Shown one piece after another: positions 15,719 through 24,448 of a DNA stretch of 37,666 bases. The translations under genes were made by a program, and so were the position numbers. The stretch's first letter is position 1. Every line of letters starts with the position of its first letter. This stretch comes from Nocardia transvalensis NBRC 15921 (lineage in GTDB: Bacteria; Actinomycetota; Actinomycetes; Mycobacteriales; Mycobacteriaceae). The notes under the pieces were generated by a model. The model did not search any database and was not told the origin of the DNA. It saw nothing but the letters and a program-made list of their open reading frames with translations. The DNA is taken from NCBI RefSeq assembly GCF_000308875.1, contig NZ_BAGL01000017.1, positions 1 to 37,666 of the forward strand. Reading direction: 5' to 3'.

Positions 15719-18700
15719 ATGGGCTGGGGTAACGGCCCGCCGACGTGGTCGGAGATGGAACGGGTGCTGTCCGGGCGGCCCGGCCGGGCCGTCGACGCGC
15801 CCGGGGACGGCGGCGACAGCCCGGCCTGGTCGCGCAAGCGCGGCGAGTACCGGGCGGGCCCGCGACCACACCCCTCGGCGCCGGTGGTGCCCTACGCGGA
15901 ACTGCACGCCCACTCCGCCTACAGCTTCCTCGACGGCGCCTGCCAGCCGGAGGACCTGGTGGAGGAGGCGGTGCGGCTGGGCTTGGAGGCGCTCGCGCTC
16001 ACCGATCACGACGGCTTCTACGGCGTGGTGCGCTTCGCCGAGGCGGCGGCCGAATGGGGGATGCCGACGGTCTTCGGCGCGGAACTCTCACTCGGTGGCG
16101 AGGGGGCGCTCCGCGCCGGAGCGCCCGACCCCGGCGGCCCGCATCTGCTGGTGCTGGCGCGCGGTCAGGAGGGGTATCGCCGCCTGTCGCGGGAGATCTC
16201 GGCCGCGCACATGGCGGCGGGGGAGAAGGGGATCCTGCGCTACGACCTGGACCGGCTCACCGCCGCTGCGGGCGGCCACTGGCAGATACTCACCGGATGC
16301 CGCAAAGGCCATGTGCGCCAAGCGCTTCGAGAGGGTGACGCGGCGGCCGAGGCGGCGCTGCGGGACCTGATGGAGCGGTTCGGCCCGGACCGGGTGACCG
16401 TGGAACTCACCCACCACGGCGTCCCGGAGGACGACGAGCGCAACGCCCGGCTCATCACCCTCGCCGACCGGACCGGACGGCCCGTGATCGCCACCACCGC
16501 GGCGCATTTCGCGGCACCCGCGCAACGCCGCCGCGCCATGGCGCTGGCGGCGATCCGCGCCCGGCAGAGCCTCGACGACATGGCCGGCTGGCTCGCCCCG
16601 TCCGGGGGCGCGCACCTGCGCTCGGGTGCGGAGATGGCGCGGCTGTTCGCGGCCTGCCCGCGGGCGGTGCCCAATGCCGTTGCCCTGGCGCGGGAATGCG
16701 CCTTCGACCTGACCCTGATCGCCCCCCAGCTCCCGCCGTTCGAGGTGCCGGACGGATACGACGAGGATTCCTGGCTGCGCGCACTCGCCTACGACGGCGC
16801 GGCCCGGCGTTACGGCCCGCCGGAGCGAAATCCCAAGGCGTACCGGCAGATCGACTACGAGCTGGGGATCATCGAGAGGATGCGTTTTCCCGGCTACTTC
16901 CTGGTGGTGCACGACATCGTCGACTTCTGCCGGAACCACGGCATTCTGTGCCAGGGCCGGGGGTCGGCGGCCAATTCCGCGGTCTGCTACGCGATCGGCA
17001 TCACCAATGTCGACCCGGTGGCCAACGATCTGCTGTTCGAACGGTTCCTGTCGCCGGAGCGGGACGGGCCGCCCGATATCGATATCGATATCGAGTCCGA
17101 TCGCCGCGAGGAGGCGATCCAGCACGTCTACGCGAAATACGGGCGCGACTACGCCGCCCAGGTCGCCAATGTGATCACCTACCGGGGTAAGTCCGCGGTG
17201 CGCGATGCCGCTCGGGCGCTGGGTTTCTCGCCCGGCCAGCAGGACGCGTGGAGTAAACAGGTGAGCCGGTGGACCGGCATCGCCGGGGAGACCCACACCG
17301 ATATTCCGGGCGAGGTCCTGGCGCTCGCCGGTGAGATCGAGGGCCTGCCGAGGCATCTGGGCATCCATTCCGGCGGCATGGTGATCTGCGATCGTCCGGT
17401 GGCCGACGTATGCCCCGTGGAATGGGCGCGCATGCCCGGCCGCAGCGTATTGCAGTGGGACAAGGACGATTGCGCCGCGGCGGGCCTGGTGAAATTCGAT
17501 CTGCTCGGTCTCGGCATGCTGTCGGCGCTGCACTACATGATCGACCTGGTGCGCGAGCACGTCGGCGAGAATATCGAGCTGTACGAGCTGGATCTCCAGG
17601 AACCGGCCGTGTACGAGATGTTGCAGCGCGCCGATTCGGTGGGCGTATTCCAGGTGGAGTCGCGGGCGCAGATGGCCACCCTGCCGCGGCTGCGTCCGCG
17701 CGAATTCTACGACCTGGTCGTGGAGGTGGCGCTGATCCGGCCCGGCCCCATTCAGGGCGGTTCGGTGCACCCCTACATTCGCCGTCGCAACGGCAGCGAA
17801 GAGGTGATCTACGAGCACAAGGCGCTGGAGAATTCGCTGTCTCGCACCCTGGGTGTGCCGCTGTTCCAGGAGCAGTTGATGCAGATGGCCGTCGACGTCG
17901 CCGGATTCACCGCGGTCGAGGCGGATCAGCTGCGCCGGGCGATGGGATCCAAACGATCGCCGGAGCGCATGGAGCGGCTGCGCGAGCGCTTCTATCAGGG
18001 CATGCGCGAATTGCACGGCATCACCGGGGATTTGGCGGACAGCATCTACGAGAAGGTGTACGCGTTCGCGAATTTCGGTTTCCCGGAGAGCCATTCGCAG
18101 AGCTTCGCCTCGCTGGTGTTCTATTCGTCCTGGTTCAAGCTCCACCATCCGGCCGCCTTCTGCGCCGGATTGCTGAACGCGCAGCCGATGGGGTTCTATT
18201 CGCCGCAGTCGCTGGTCGCCGACGCCCGCCGGCACGGCGTGGTGGTGCACGGTCCGGACATCAATCACAGCCTGGCCGGCGCCACCCTCGAACAGCGCGG
18301 CGCCCAGGTGCGGCTGGGGTTGTCCGCGATCCGGCACATCGGTGACGAACTCGCCGAGAAGATCGTCACCGCACGGGAATCCGGGCCGTACACCTCCTTC
18401 CTGGATCTGACCGGACGCGTGGAACTCACGGTGCCGCAGGCGGAGTCGCTGGCGACCGCGGGTGCGCTGGACAGTCTCGGCCTCACCCGGCGGCAGGCGC
18501 TGTGGGCGGCCGGTGCGGCGGCGGGCGAGCGTCCGGACCGGCTGCCCGGCACCGGTGCGGCCACCGACGCCCCCGCCCTGCCCGGCATGAGCGAACTGGA
18601 ACTCGCCGCCTCCGACGTGTGGGCGAGCGGCGTGTCGCCGGGTAGCTATCCGACGGAATTCCTGCGCGCGCACCTGAATTCGCTCGGCGCGCTCGCCGCC

Positions 18701-19000
18701 GACCAGCTGTCCCGGGTTCCGGACGGCGCGAAGGTCCTCATCGGCGGCGCCGTCACCCACCGCCAGCGCCCCGCCACCGCCTCCGGCGTCACCTTCGTCA
18801 ACCTGGAGGACGAGACCGGCATGGTGAACGTGGTGTGCTCGGTGGGCCTGTGGCGCCGCTACCGCCGCGTCGCCCAGGGCGCCTCCGCCCTCCTGATCCG
18901 CGGCCGGGTCCAGAATGCCGAGGGCGCCGTGAGCGTGGTCGCCGAACACCTTCAACGCCTGGACCTGCGCATAGCCTCCAAATCCCGCGACTTCCGCTGA
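15719..19000 (+). CDS. dnaE2: Error-prone DNA polymerase DnaE2
   Basis: A 1093-residue C-family polymerase of the SOS-inducible DnaE2 type. It has an N-terminal PHP domain (YAELHAHSAYSFLDGA, ALTDHDGFYG), the polymerase palm with catalytic aspartates in PPDIDIDIES (about residues 450-459), NVITYRGKSAVRDAARALG, the HhH region, and a C-terminal OB fold (VTFVNLEDETGMVNVV). It ends in SKSRDFR as usual for DnaE2. The ATG follows GGAGG with proper spacing; a GTG two codons earlier is less well placed. With ImuA' and ImuB from the locus 4.5 kb upstream it should form the mutasome that copies damaged DNA with errors. Confidence 0.96.
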   Translation: MGWGNGPPTWSEMERVLSGRPGRAVDAPGDGGDSPAWSRKRGEYRAGPRPHPSAPVVPYAELHAHSAYSFLDGACQPEDLVEEAVRLGLEALALTDHDGFYGVVRFAEAAAEWGMPTVFGAELSLGGEGALRAGAPDPGGPHLLVLARGQEGYRRLSREISAAHMAAGEKGILRYDLDRLTAAAGGHWQILTGCRKGHVRQALREGDAAAEAALRDLMERFGPDRVTVELTHHGVPEDDERNARLITLADRTGRPVIATTAAHFAAPAQRRRAMALAAIRARQSLDDMAGWLAPSGGAHLRSGAEMARLFAACPRAVPNAVALARECAFDLTLIAPQLPPFEVPDGYDEDSWLRALAYDGAARRYGPPERNPKAYRQIDYELGIIERMRFPGYFLVVHDIVDFCRNHGILCQGRGSAANSAVCYAIGITNVDPVANDLLFERFLSPERDGPPDIDIDIESDRREEAIQHVYAKYGRDYAAQVANVITYRGKSAVRDAARALGFSPGQQDAWSKQVSRWTGIAGETHTDIPGEVLALAGEIEGLPRHLGIHSGGMVICDRPVADVCPVEWARMPGRSVLQWDKDDCAAAGLVKFDLLGLGMLSALHYMIDLVREHVGENIELYELDLQEPAVYEMLQRADSVGVFQVESRAQMATLPRLRPREFYDLVVEVALIRPGPIQGGSVHPYIRRRNGSEEVIYEHKALENSLSRTLGVPLFQEQLMQMAVDVAGFTAVEADQLRRAMGSKRSPERMERLRERFYQGMRELHGITGDLADSIYEKVYAFANFGFPESHSQSFASLVFYSSWFKLHHPAAFCAGLLNAQPMGFYSPQSLVADARRHGVVVHGPDINHSLAGATLEQRGAQVRLGLSAIRHIGDELAEKIVTARESGPYTSFLDLTGRVELTVPQAESLATAGALDSLGLTRRQALWAAGAAAGERPDRLPGTGAATDAPALPGMSELELAASDVWASGVSPGSYPTEFLRAHLNSLGALAADQLSRVPDGAKVLIGGAVTHRQRPATASGVTFVNLEDETGMVNVVCSVGLWRRYRRVAQGASALLIRGRVQNAEGAVSVVAEHLQRLDLRIASKSRDFR

Positions 19001-19097
19001 ATCGCTCTCCCCGCGACAACATCCGAACCCCGGCCGTATCGGCGCACGCTGCCCTCACCCGCGCCTCGTGCATGCGTCCGCACCCGTTCTGTGCTCT

Positions 19098-19166
19098 CGC
19101 ACCCCGTGCGTACTCCCGCACCCTCTCCAGCGCATGTAAAGGGTGCGTGAGTACGCACGGGGTGCG
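19098..19166. terminator. Very long hairpin downstream of dnaE2
   Basis: Two 27-bp arms (19098-19124 and 19140-19166) are inverted copies with one mismatch, around a 15-nt loop. The arm begins CGCACCCCGTGCGTACTC. The stem is far longer than a usual terminator and has no T-tract. It may terminate dnaE2 transcription or be a relic of a small mobile element. No second copy was noticed in this window. Confidence 0.7.
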
Positions 19167-19247
19167 GCTGTGGATTGGGCCGTGACTTGGGCAAACGGTG
19201 GTGGATACCGTGGCCGCAGACGGAGAAATGACAGCTAAGGGGGGCGC

Positions 19248-19556
19248 ATGTCCGGTTCGTGTGTTGTCGATGCCGACGCGGTGCTGCGGTTCGGAGTCGT
19301 CGCGCTGCAAGTGTTTCGGGATATCTGCGAGATGATCGATACCGCCGTGGACGCCGGCGCCTCGATCGCGGATCTGGTTCCGCAGAGCGCCACCGCGCCG
19401 CAGTGGTGCGAATCGGCCCGTGTCGCACTGGAAATCGTGCGCCGCACCGCCGAATGTTTCCGGCGACTCGCCGAGCACACCGAACAGGCCGTCGACGTCT
19501 TCGCGGCGGCCGACCGCCACGGCGCCGCCGCTCTCGCCTCGGTGGTCCGGATATGA
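19248..19556 (+). CDS. EspC-like small protein (putative type VII secretion substrate or partner)
   Basis: A 102-residue, largely helical protein without signal peptide. The pattern VDADAVLRFGVVALQVFRDI at the start and VFAAADRHGAAAL near the end resembles the EspC/DUF2580 group of ESX-linked secreted proteins. Its TGA overlaps the ATG of the next gene (ATGA), so the two products are made together, as is usual for paired ESX substrates. It opens a three-gene overlapping unit. The family call is by pattern only and is moderate. Confidence 0.65.
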   Translation: MSGSCVVDADAVLRFGVVALQVFRDICEMIDTAVDAGASIADLVPQSATAPQWCESARVALEIVRRTAECFRRLAEHTEQAVDVFAAADRHGAAALASVVRI

Positions 19557-21157
19557 TCCCGCCGCGGTCGGTGGTGACCACCTGGCGCGCCGCGGAGGCG
19601 GCGGACCTCCTGTGCGCGGAATTCGACCGTCACATCGAGGATCTGGAAACCCTCTCGGCCACCGTGCGCGACACCTGTCACCGGCTCGACGGCGACGGCT
19701 GGCAGGGCATGGCCTACGACGCGGTACTCGCCCACGTCGACGTCGCGCACCGCCATCACCAGCTGCTGTGCCAGCAGGCGGAGGCGCTGCGCGACGCCGG
19801 CGCGCAAGCCCTGTCGGAACTGCACTACACGGCCCTCGCCCTGCTGGACTACGTGGCCGACGCCGAGGCCGCCGGCTGCCGCGTCGCCGACGACTGGACG
19901 GTCGCCGCCGCCGATACCGCGCAGGAATGGAAGGAGGTCATCGCCGAGGCCGTAGCCGCCGTCGAACGCGCCGACCAGCGCGGCCGCACGGCAATCCGGG
20001 ACATCACCGCCGAAATAGCGCGCCTCGCTAGAACTTTCGATCTCCCAGGCATGCTCAGTACCGGTCTGGGTGCCCTGATCCGTCCCGGACCGACGCCACC
20101 GGCCCCCGGCGCCACCGGCCCGGAGGATCTTGCCGCCGGCGATCACGACCACACCGCCCCGCCCACACGTTGGGGCCCCGAATCATCGGTGCCACCGTCC
20201 GCCAACTCGGCAGGCGCGCCGAACCCAGCCACCTGTGGTCCCGATGAGGCGGGATCACAGGAGGCAGCCGCGACGGATACCGGTGCGTCCGCTGCGGAAC
20301 ATCCACCGGTTGTACCGCAGCCGGGCGACCAATCCCCGGAGCCGGATGCCGACGCGTGTGACGAGGCAGGCGAACTCGTCGTCGCCGGCCCGCTCCCGCC
20401 GCCCGAAATAGGTCAGGACAGCACCACTTCCGCCGCGGTGACGCAGGATGCACCGCTCGAGAACCACGCGGGCATGTCAGCGCCCACCGTTCCGCCCTCG
20501 ATCGCGGAGCCTGTCGCGAATATCCGCGAACAGCTCGACCACCCTCTCGACACCGGTTCGGCGGCAGCGGTTGTCGTGCCGCCACTGCCGGCTCCTCCCG
20601 TGCCACCGCCACCCGCGGGCATTACCGCCGAGCAACTCGTCGCGATCATGCCCGACCTGTCCTGGGATCGTGCCGAGGAATACCTGCCCGCGCTCAATGC
20701 CGCGATGCAGGAGGGCGATATCACCACACCCCCGCGGCAGGCCGCCTTCCTCGCCCAACTGGCCCACGAGAGCTGCCAGCTCCGCTATTTCGAGGAACTG
20801 GGCGACGACGACTACTTCAGCCAGTACGACCCCGGCCAGCCGAATACCGCCGCGGGCAATACCGAACCCGGCGACGGCCCCCGCTACCACGGCCGCGGCC
20901 CCATCCAGCTGACCGGCCGCGGCAACTACCGCGCCGCGGGCGAGGCCCTGGGACTCGACCTCGAGGGCCTCCCCGAACTCGCCGCCCAGCCGGATATCGG
21001 CTTCCGGATAGCCCAGTGGTACTGGACCTCTCGAAATATCAACGCACTCGCCGACGCGGGCGACTTCGCCGCCGTCACCCAGGCCGTCAACGGCGGCTAC
21101 AACGGCCTCGCCGCCCGCCAGGAGTACTACGCCAGGGCTCTGGGGATCCTCGGATGA
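19553..21157 (+). CDS. WXG-domain protein with C-terminal GH19 hydrolase domain (putative type VII effector)
   Basis: A 534-residue protein in three parts. Residues 1 to about 165 are helical with a WxG turn at Trp50 (DGWQGMAYDAV), as in WXG100/LXG-type secretion domains. Residues about 170-355 are a low-complexity Pro/Ala/Ser/Thr linker. Residues about 360-534 are a glycoside hydrolase family 19 domain (LAQLAHESCQLRYFEEL, YHGRGPIQLTGRGNY, WYWTSRNINALAD), with the first catalytic Glu likely Glu406 in AHES. GH19 enzymes cut chitin or peptidoglycan. There is no Sec signal, so ESX export is inferred. It overlaps both neighbours by ATGA, suggesting a coupled partner upstream and a coupled lipoprotein downstream. 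Confidence 0.85.
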   Translation: MIPPRSVVTTWRAAEAADLLCAEFDRHIEDLETLSATVRDTCHRLDGDGWQGMAYDAVLAHVDVAHRHHQLLCQQAEALRDAGAQALSELHYTALALLDYVADAEAAGCRVADDWTVAAADTAQEWKEVIAEAVAAVERADQRGRTAIRDITAEIARLARTFDLPGMLSTGLGALIRPGPTPPAPGATGPEDLAAGDHDHTAPPTRWGPESSVPPSANSAGAPNPATCGPDEAGSQEAAATDTGASAAEHPPVVPQPGDQSPEPDADACDEAGELVVAGPLPPPEIGQDSTTSAAVTQDAPLENHAGMSAPTVPPSIAEPVANIREQLDHPLDTGSAAAVVVPPLPAPPVPPPPAGITAEQLVAIMPDLSWDRAEEYLPALNAAMQEGDITTPPRQAAFLAQLAHESCQLRYFEELGDDDYFSQYDPGQPNTAAGNTEPGDGPRYHGRGPIQLTGRGNYRAAGEALGLDLEGLPELAAQPDIGFRIAQWYWTSRNINALADAGDFAAVTQAVNGGYNGLAARQEYYARALGILG

Positions 21158-22344
21158 CTCCCGGCGGCAGGTTCGGGCCGCGTGGCTCTCGCGGGCTCGC
21201 CGGGAAAGTCTGGTGCTCGATTGTGGTTCTGGCCGTGGCGATGTGGGTATTGATCGCATCCGGATGCGCCGGAGGATTGGCCGGGTCGGCGGGGGAGCCG
21301 ACAACAGTGAGCGGTGTAGGAGATCGGCCGTTCGTATATCACTCGCGAGGGGAGGTGGTGGTAGCCAGCACAGACCGGGTAATCGCACGGCACGCGGGCA
21401 CCTTTGTGGATTTCGGCTTCACCCACGATGATTCGCATGTCTACGCGATCGACGCCACCGGCGCGGTGTCGGTGGCCGCGACAAGCGACGGCGCCTTGCT
21501 GCCGAACCGCGTGAGCTGCCATTGCGATCGGGTCTTCCCGCTGTCCGGTACGACGGTCGGGTGGTGGCAAGGACCGGATCAGTTCGTGCGCGCGGATCTC
21601 CGGAACGGTAATTCGATTGCACCTGAGACGATTTCACTGCCTCCGCCGCATTCGGTGGCTCCGGGCAATACCTTGTCGGAGCCCCGGCTGCTCGCCGCCG
21701 ACGACCGAACCCTCATCCTCGATCGCCTCGAGGCGCCTCCCGGTGCGGCCTGGGGAATCAACCACCTGTGGTCGGTCGACCGGGCGAGCGGCGCGGCAAC
21801 AGCACTGGATATCTCGGACGCGAGCGTCAACACCGCCTTCGGCGACGCGGCGCTGAGCCCGGACGGCCGAAGCGTCGCGCTGATCGGATACGCGCGGGAC
21901 GGAAAGACCTGCGGTACAGCGCGACTGGTTCGGATCGACCTGTCACGAGGACGATCGGAGGCCGTCGATCTGCCGCCGCTCGCCGCCTGTTCGGCCCTCG
22001 CGGACCTGCGCTGGCAGGGGCCCGAGCAGACCGTGACCGGGCTGTTCTGGGAACCGTCCGCCCCGGACCGGGTCACCACCACCGCCGTGTGGACCAGGCG
22101 CGACGCGAACTGGGATCGGCACGGTGGCGACGACGCCCTCCGCCACGCCCCGCTCGGACCGGCGGCCGCGCTGGAGATCCGCCGCACCGGCCGCGATCGA
22201 GTCCACACCGTGCACACCGGCGACCTGCTGCTCGTCACCGGAAACGAGGCGCGCGTCCTCGGCCACGACGTGATCGACCTGCGCCTCGCGCGCGGGGCGA
22301 CCAGTCCGCAACCGAGTCCGCGGCCGTCACGAGAAGGAAGGTGA
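21154..22344 (+). CDS. Predicted lipoprotein, beta-propeller-like, coupled to the GH19 effector
   Basis: A 396-residue exported protein. The N-terminus has basic residues, a hydrophobic helix (about 20-34) and a lipobox-like ASGC, so it is probably a lipoprotein, although the -3 residue is Ala rather than Leu. The body shows repeated segments such as FVYHSRGEVVVAST, FTHDDSHVYAIDATG and AALSPDGRSVALIGY, a TolB/WD-like propeller pattern. Its ATG overlaps the stop of the hydrolase gene. Position and location outside the membrane make it a candidate immunity or accessory protein for the effector, but no known immunity family is recognised. Confidence 0.7.
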   Translation: MTPGGRFGPRGSRGLAGKVWCSIVVLAVAMWVLIASGCAGGLAGSAGEPTTVSGVGDRPFVYHSRGEVVVASTDRVIARHAGTFVDFGFTHDDSHVYAIDATGAVSVAATSDGALLPNRVSCHCDRVFPLSGTTVGWWQGPDQFVRADLRNGNSIAPETISLPPPHSVAPGNTLSEPRLLAADDRTLILDRLEAPPGAAWGINHLWSVDRASGAATALDISDASVNTAFGDAALSPDGRSVALIGYARDGKTCGTARLVRIDLSRGRSEAVDLPPLAACSALADLRWQGPEQTVTGLFWEPSAPDRVTTTAVWTRRDANWDRHGGDDALRHAPLGPAAALEIRRTGRDRVHTVHTGDLLLVTGNEARVLGHDVIDLRLARGATSPQPSPRPSREGR

Positions 22345-22347
22345 AAG

Positions 22348-23571
22348 GTGCGACGGGTAGTTACGCTGCGTGCCATGAGAAAAGTCGCCGTCCTGCTGGC
22401 CGGCTTGATGACAGTGGCATTGCTCGCCGGATGCGGTGCGTCCGAGACCTCGGACTCGAAGAGTTCCGGCTACGGGCGGGGCGCCGAACCGGCGACCGCT
22501 CCCGGAGCGCCGCCCGCGCTACGCGAACAGGGCCCCGCGAGCCCGAAGCAGCAGAACAGCGATTCTCCCGATATCACCGCCGCGCGCAAGGAGGTCGTGA
22601 CCGGCAGCGTCGACATCACCACCGCCGATCCGATCGGCGGGGCCGGCAAGGTCGTCGACCGGGTGCGGGCGGTCTCCGGCCGGGTGGACAGCCGGTCCGA
22701 ACAGCCCGGCACCGACACCACGAAACCCCGTGCGCAACTGACCGTTCGGGTGCCCGCCGACAAGACGGACGACTTCGTCAACGGCCTGAACGGCCTCGGC
22801 CAGGTCACCAATGTGACCACCGAGCGCGACGACGTGACCATGCAGTGGCAGGACCTCGACGCCCGCATCAAGGCCCTGCAGGCCTCGGTCGACCGGCTGC
22901 GGGCCCTGGTCGCCGGCGCCGCCAGCACCGCCGACCTCATCGCCGCCGAGAACGCCCTGTCGAGCCGGCAGGGTGAATTGGACAGCCTCACCGCCCGCAA
23001 ACGGCAGCTGGACGACGAGATCGCCCTCTCCACCCTGACCATCGACCTCAGCACCGACGAGCCGGCGGGTTCCGGCTCGGACAGCTACTGGGACCGCATA
23101 GTCGACGGCTGGCACTCCCTGCTGCGTGCCCTGAAGTCCACCGGCGCAGCCCTCCCATGGCTCGCCTTCCTGGTACTCCTCGCCGCCGTCGTCTGGGCAA
23201 TGGTCTGGGCCATCGCGCGGCTGACAACCCGCCGCAACCGAAAGACGAAAAGCGCTGAAGCTGTCGAAAAGCCCACGCCCACGGAAAGCCTTGGCGCTGA
23301 ACAGAAGTCCACGCCCGCGGAAAGCGCCGGCGCTGAACAGAAGCCCGCACCCGCAGAAAGCCCCGGTACCGAAGAGAAGTCCCCGCCCGCGGAAAGCGCC
23401 GAGCCGACAGAGGAGCCCACACCTCCGAAAAGCTCTGATTCCGTAGAGAAATCAGCCCACGAAGAAGGCGCTACGGCCGAGCCGGTTTCGGAAGAAGAAG
23501 CCACGGCCGAGACCGCGACTCCTGAAAAAGACCAGCCCTCACCGAAGCCCGACAAGCGGGAAGAACCCTAA
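22348..23571 (+). CDS. DUF4349 lipoprotein with coiled coil and acidic repeat tail
   Basis: A 407-residue protein starting at a GTG after GAAGGAAGGTGA; an ATG nine codons later also gives a good lipoprotein signal (LLAGC at the cleavage site). The DUF4349 domain covers about residues 80-240, including RAQLTVRVPADKTDDFVNGL and a coiled-coil segment (DLDARIKALQASVDRLRALV...SSRQGELDSLTARKRQLDDEI). One transmembrane helix follows (WLAFLVLLAAVVWAMVWAI), then a cytoplasmic-looking tail of 12-residue Pro/Glu/Lys repeats. The role of DUF4349 is unknown. It starts 3 nt after the lipoprotein gene and may be its co-transcript. Confidence 0.85.
   Translation: MRRVVTLRAMRKVAVLLAGLMTVALLAGCGASETSDSKSSGYGRGAEPATAPGAPPALREQGPASPKQQNSDSPDITAARKEVVTGSVDITTADPIGGAGKVVDRVRAVSGRVDSRSEQPGTDTTKPRAQLTVRVPADKTDDFVNGLNGLGQVTNVTTERDDVTMQWQDLDARIKALQASVDRLRALVAGAASTADLIAAENALSSRQGELDSLTARKRQLDDEIALSTLTIDLSTDEPAGSGSDSYWDRIVDGWHSLLRALKSTGAALPWLAFLVLLAAVVWAMVWAIARLTTRRNRKTKSAEAVEKPTPTESLGAEQKSTPAESAGAEQKPAPAESPGTEEKSPPAESAEPTEEPTPPKSSDSVEKSAHEEGATAEPVSEEEATAETATPEKDQPSPKPDKREEP
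23272..23415 (+). repeat. Four 36-bp units coding for 12-residue Pro/Glu repeats
   Basis: Units start at 23272, 23308, 23344 and 23380 and encode PTPTESLGAEQK, STPAESAGAEQK, PAPAESPGTEEK and SPPAESAEPTEE. The length is a multiple of three, so copy-number change keeps the frame. Confidence 0.8.
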
Positions 23572-23583
23572 AACCCGAGAACC

Positions 23584-24060
23584 CTAGACAGCCCCCGGGA
23601 ACCCCAACTGCCGCCACGCCTCGTACACCGCGACCGCGGCGGCATTGGACAGGTTCATCGACCGCCGCCCGGGCAGCATCGGGATCCGGAGCTGATCGGT
23701 GATGCGGGCGTCGGCGAGAACCTCGTCGGGCAACCCGGTCGGCTCCGGCCCGAACAGCAGCACATCGCCTTTGCGATAGCTGATGTCGGTGTTGTGCGTC
23801 GTCGCGTGGGTGGTGAACGCGAACACCCGCTCGGGCCGGATGGCGTCCCAGGCGGCCGCGAGGTTCGCGTGCACGGTCACCGACGCGAGGTCGTGGTAGT
23901 CCAGGCCCGCCCGCCGCAGCTTCGGTTCCGACAGGTCGAATCCCAGCGGCTCGATCAGATGTAGCTCGCACCCGGTGCCGGCGGCCAGCCGGATCGCGTT
24001 ACCCGTGTTGGGCGGAATACGAGGCTCGAAGAACACCACATGGAGCACGGGCACAAGCAT
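23584..24060 (-). CDS. trmL: tRNA (cytidine(34)-2'-O)-methyltransferase
   Basis: A 158-residue SPOUT-class methyltransferase, the length of TrmL. The N-terminal VVFFEPRIPPNTGNAIRLAA and the C-terminal knot region LLFGPEPTGLP...RIPMLPGRRSMNLSNAAAVAVYEAWRQ are diagnostic. The enzyme 2'-O-methylates the wobble base of certain leucine tRNAs, using SAM. The ATG was chosen because homology begins within two residues; there is no strong ribosome binding site. It is convergent with the DUF4349 gene, 12 nt apart, and divergent from the DUF3017 gene. Confidence 0.92.
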   Translation of the reverse strand: MLVPVLHVVFFEPRIPPNTGNAIRLAAGTGCELHLIEPLGFDLSEPKLRRAGLDYHDLASVTVHANLAAAWDAIRPERVFAFTTHATTHNTDISYRKGDVLLFGPEPTGLPDEVLADARITDQLRIPMLPGRRSMNLSNAAAVAVYEAWRQLGFPGAV

Positions 24061-24121
24061 GGCACGAGGGGTGCGGCTCGCGGCACGGCGGCACCGGGCG
24101 CCCGCATGTAAGAATCGGGGC

Positions 24122-24439
24122 GTGACCGAAGCTCCCGCGACTCCCGCGCAGCACCCCGGCCCGGCCGACCGGTTCTTCCGCAACCATCTGCCGTTGCTGC
24201 TGGTGGTGGCGGTCCTGCTGGTGGCGGTGGTGTTCGTCGCGCAGGACCGCTGGCGCCGCGGCGCCTACGTCATCGGCGGCGCGACTCTGCTGGCGGCGGC
24301 GCTGCGGGCGTGCCTGCCGACCGTCCGGGTCGGCCTGCTCGCGGTGCGCGGCAAACCGTTCGACGTCGGCGCCTACGTCGTGCTCGGCGGCGCCATCATC
24401 ACGCTGGCAGCGACGATCAGCAGCCTCGGCGTCGGCTGA
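24122..24439 (+). CDS. DUF3017 small membrane protein
   Basis: A 105-residue protein with a GTG start. After a Pro-rich N-terminus it has predicted membrane helices (LPLLLVVAVLLVAVVFVAQ, AYVIGGATLLAAALRA, VGAYVVLGGAIITLAATISS) with the conserved basic DRWRRG between the first two. This is the DUF3017 pattern of actinobacteria, often found near folD and metX. Function unknown. It is convergent with metX, 9 nt between stops. Confidence 0.85.
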   Translation: MTEAPATPAQHPGPADRFFRNHLPLLLVVAVLLVAVVFVAQDRWRRGAYVIGGATLLAAALRACLPTVRVGLLAVRGKPFDVGAYVVLGGAIITLAATISSLGVG

Positions 24440-24448
24440 GCTACCCGC

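Noticed and set aside
16088..18955. 955-codon open frame opposite dnaE2
   Set aside because: It mirrors dnaE2 on the other strand, with His/Arg/Gly/Gln-rich composition typical of an antisense shadow in high-GC DNA. dnaE2 has all expected motifs.
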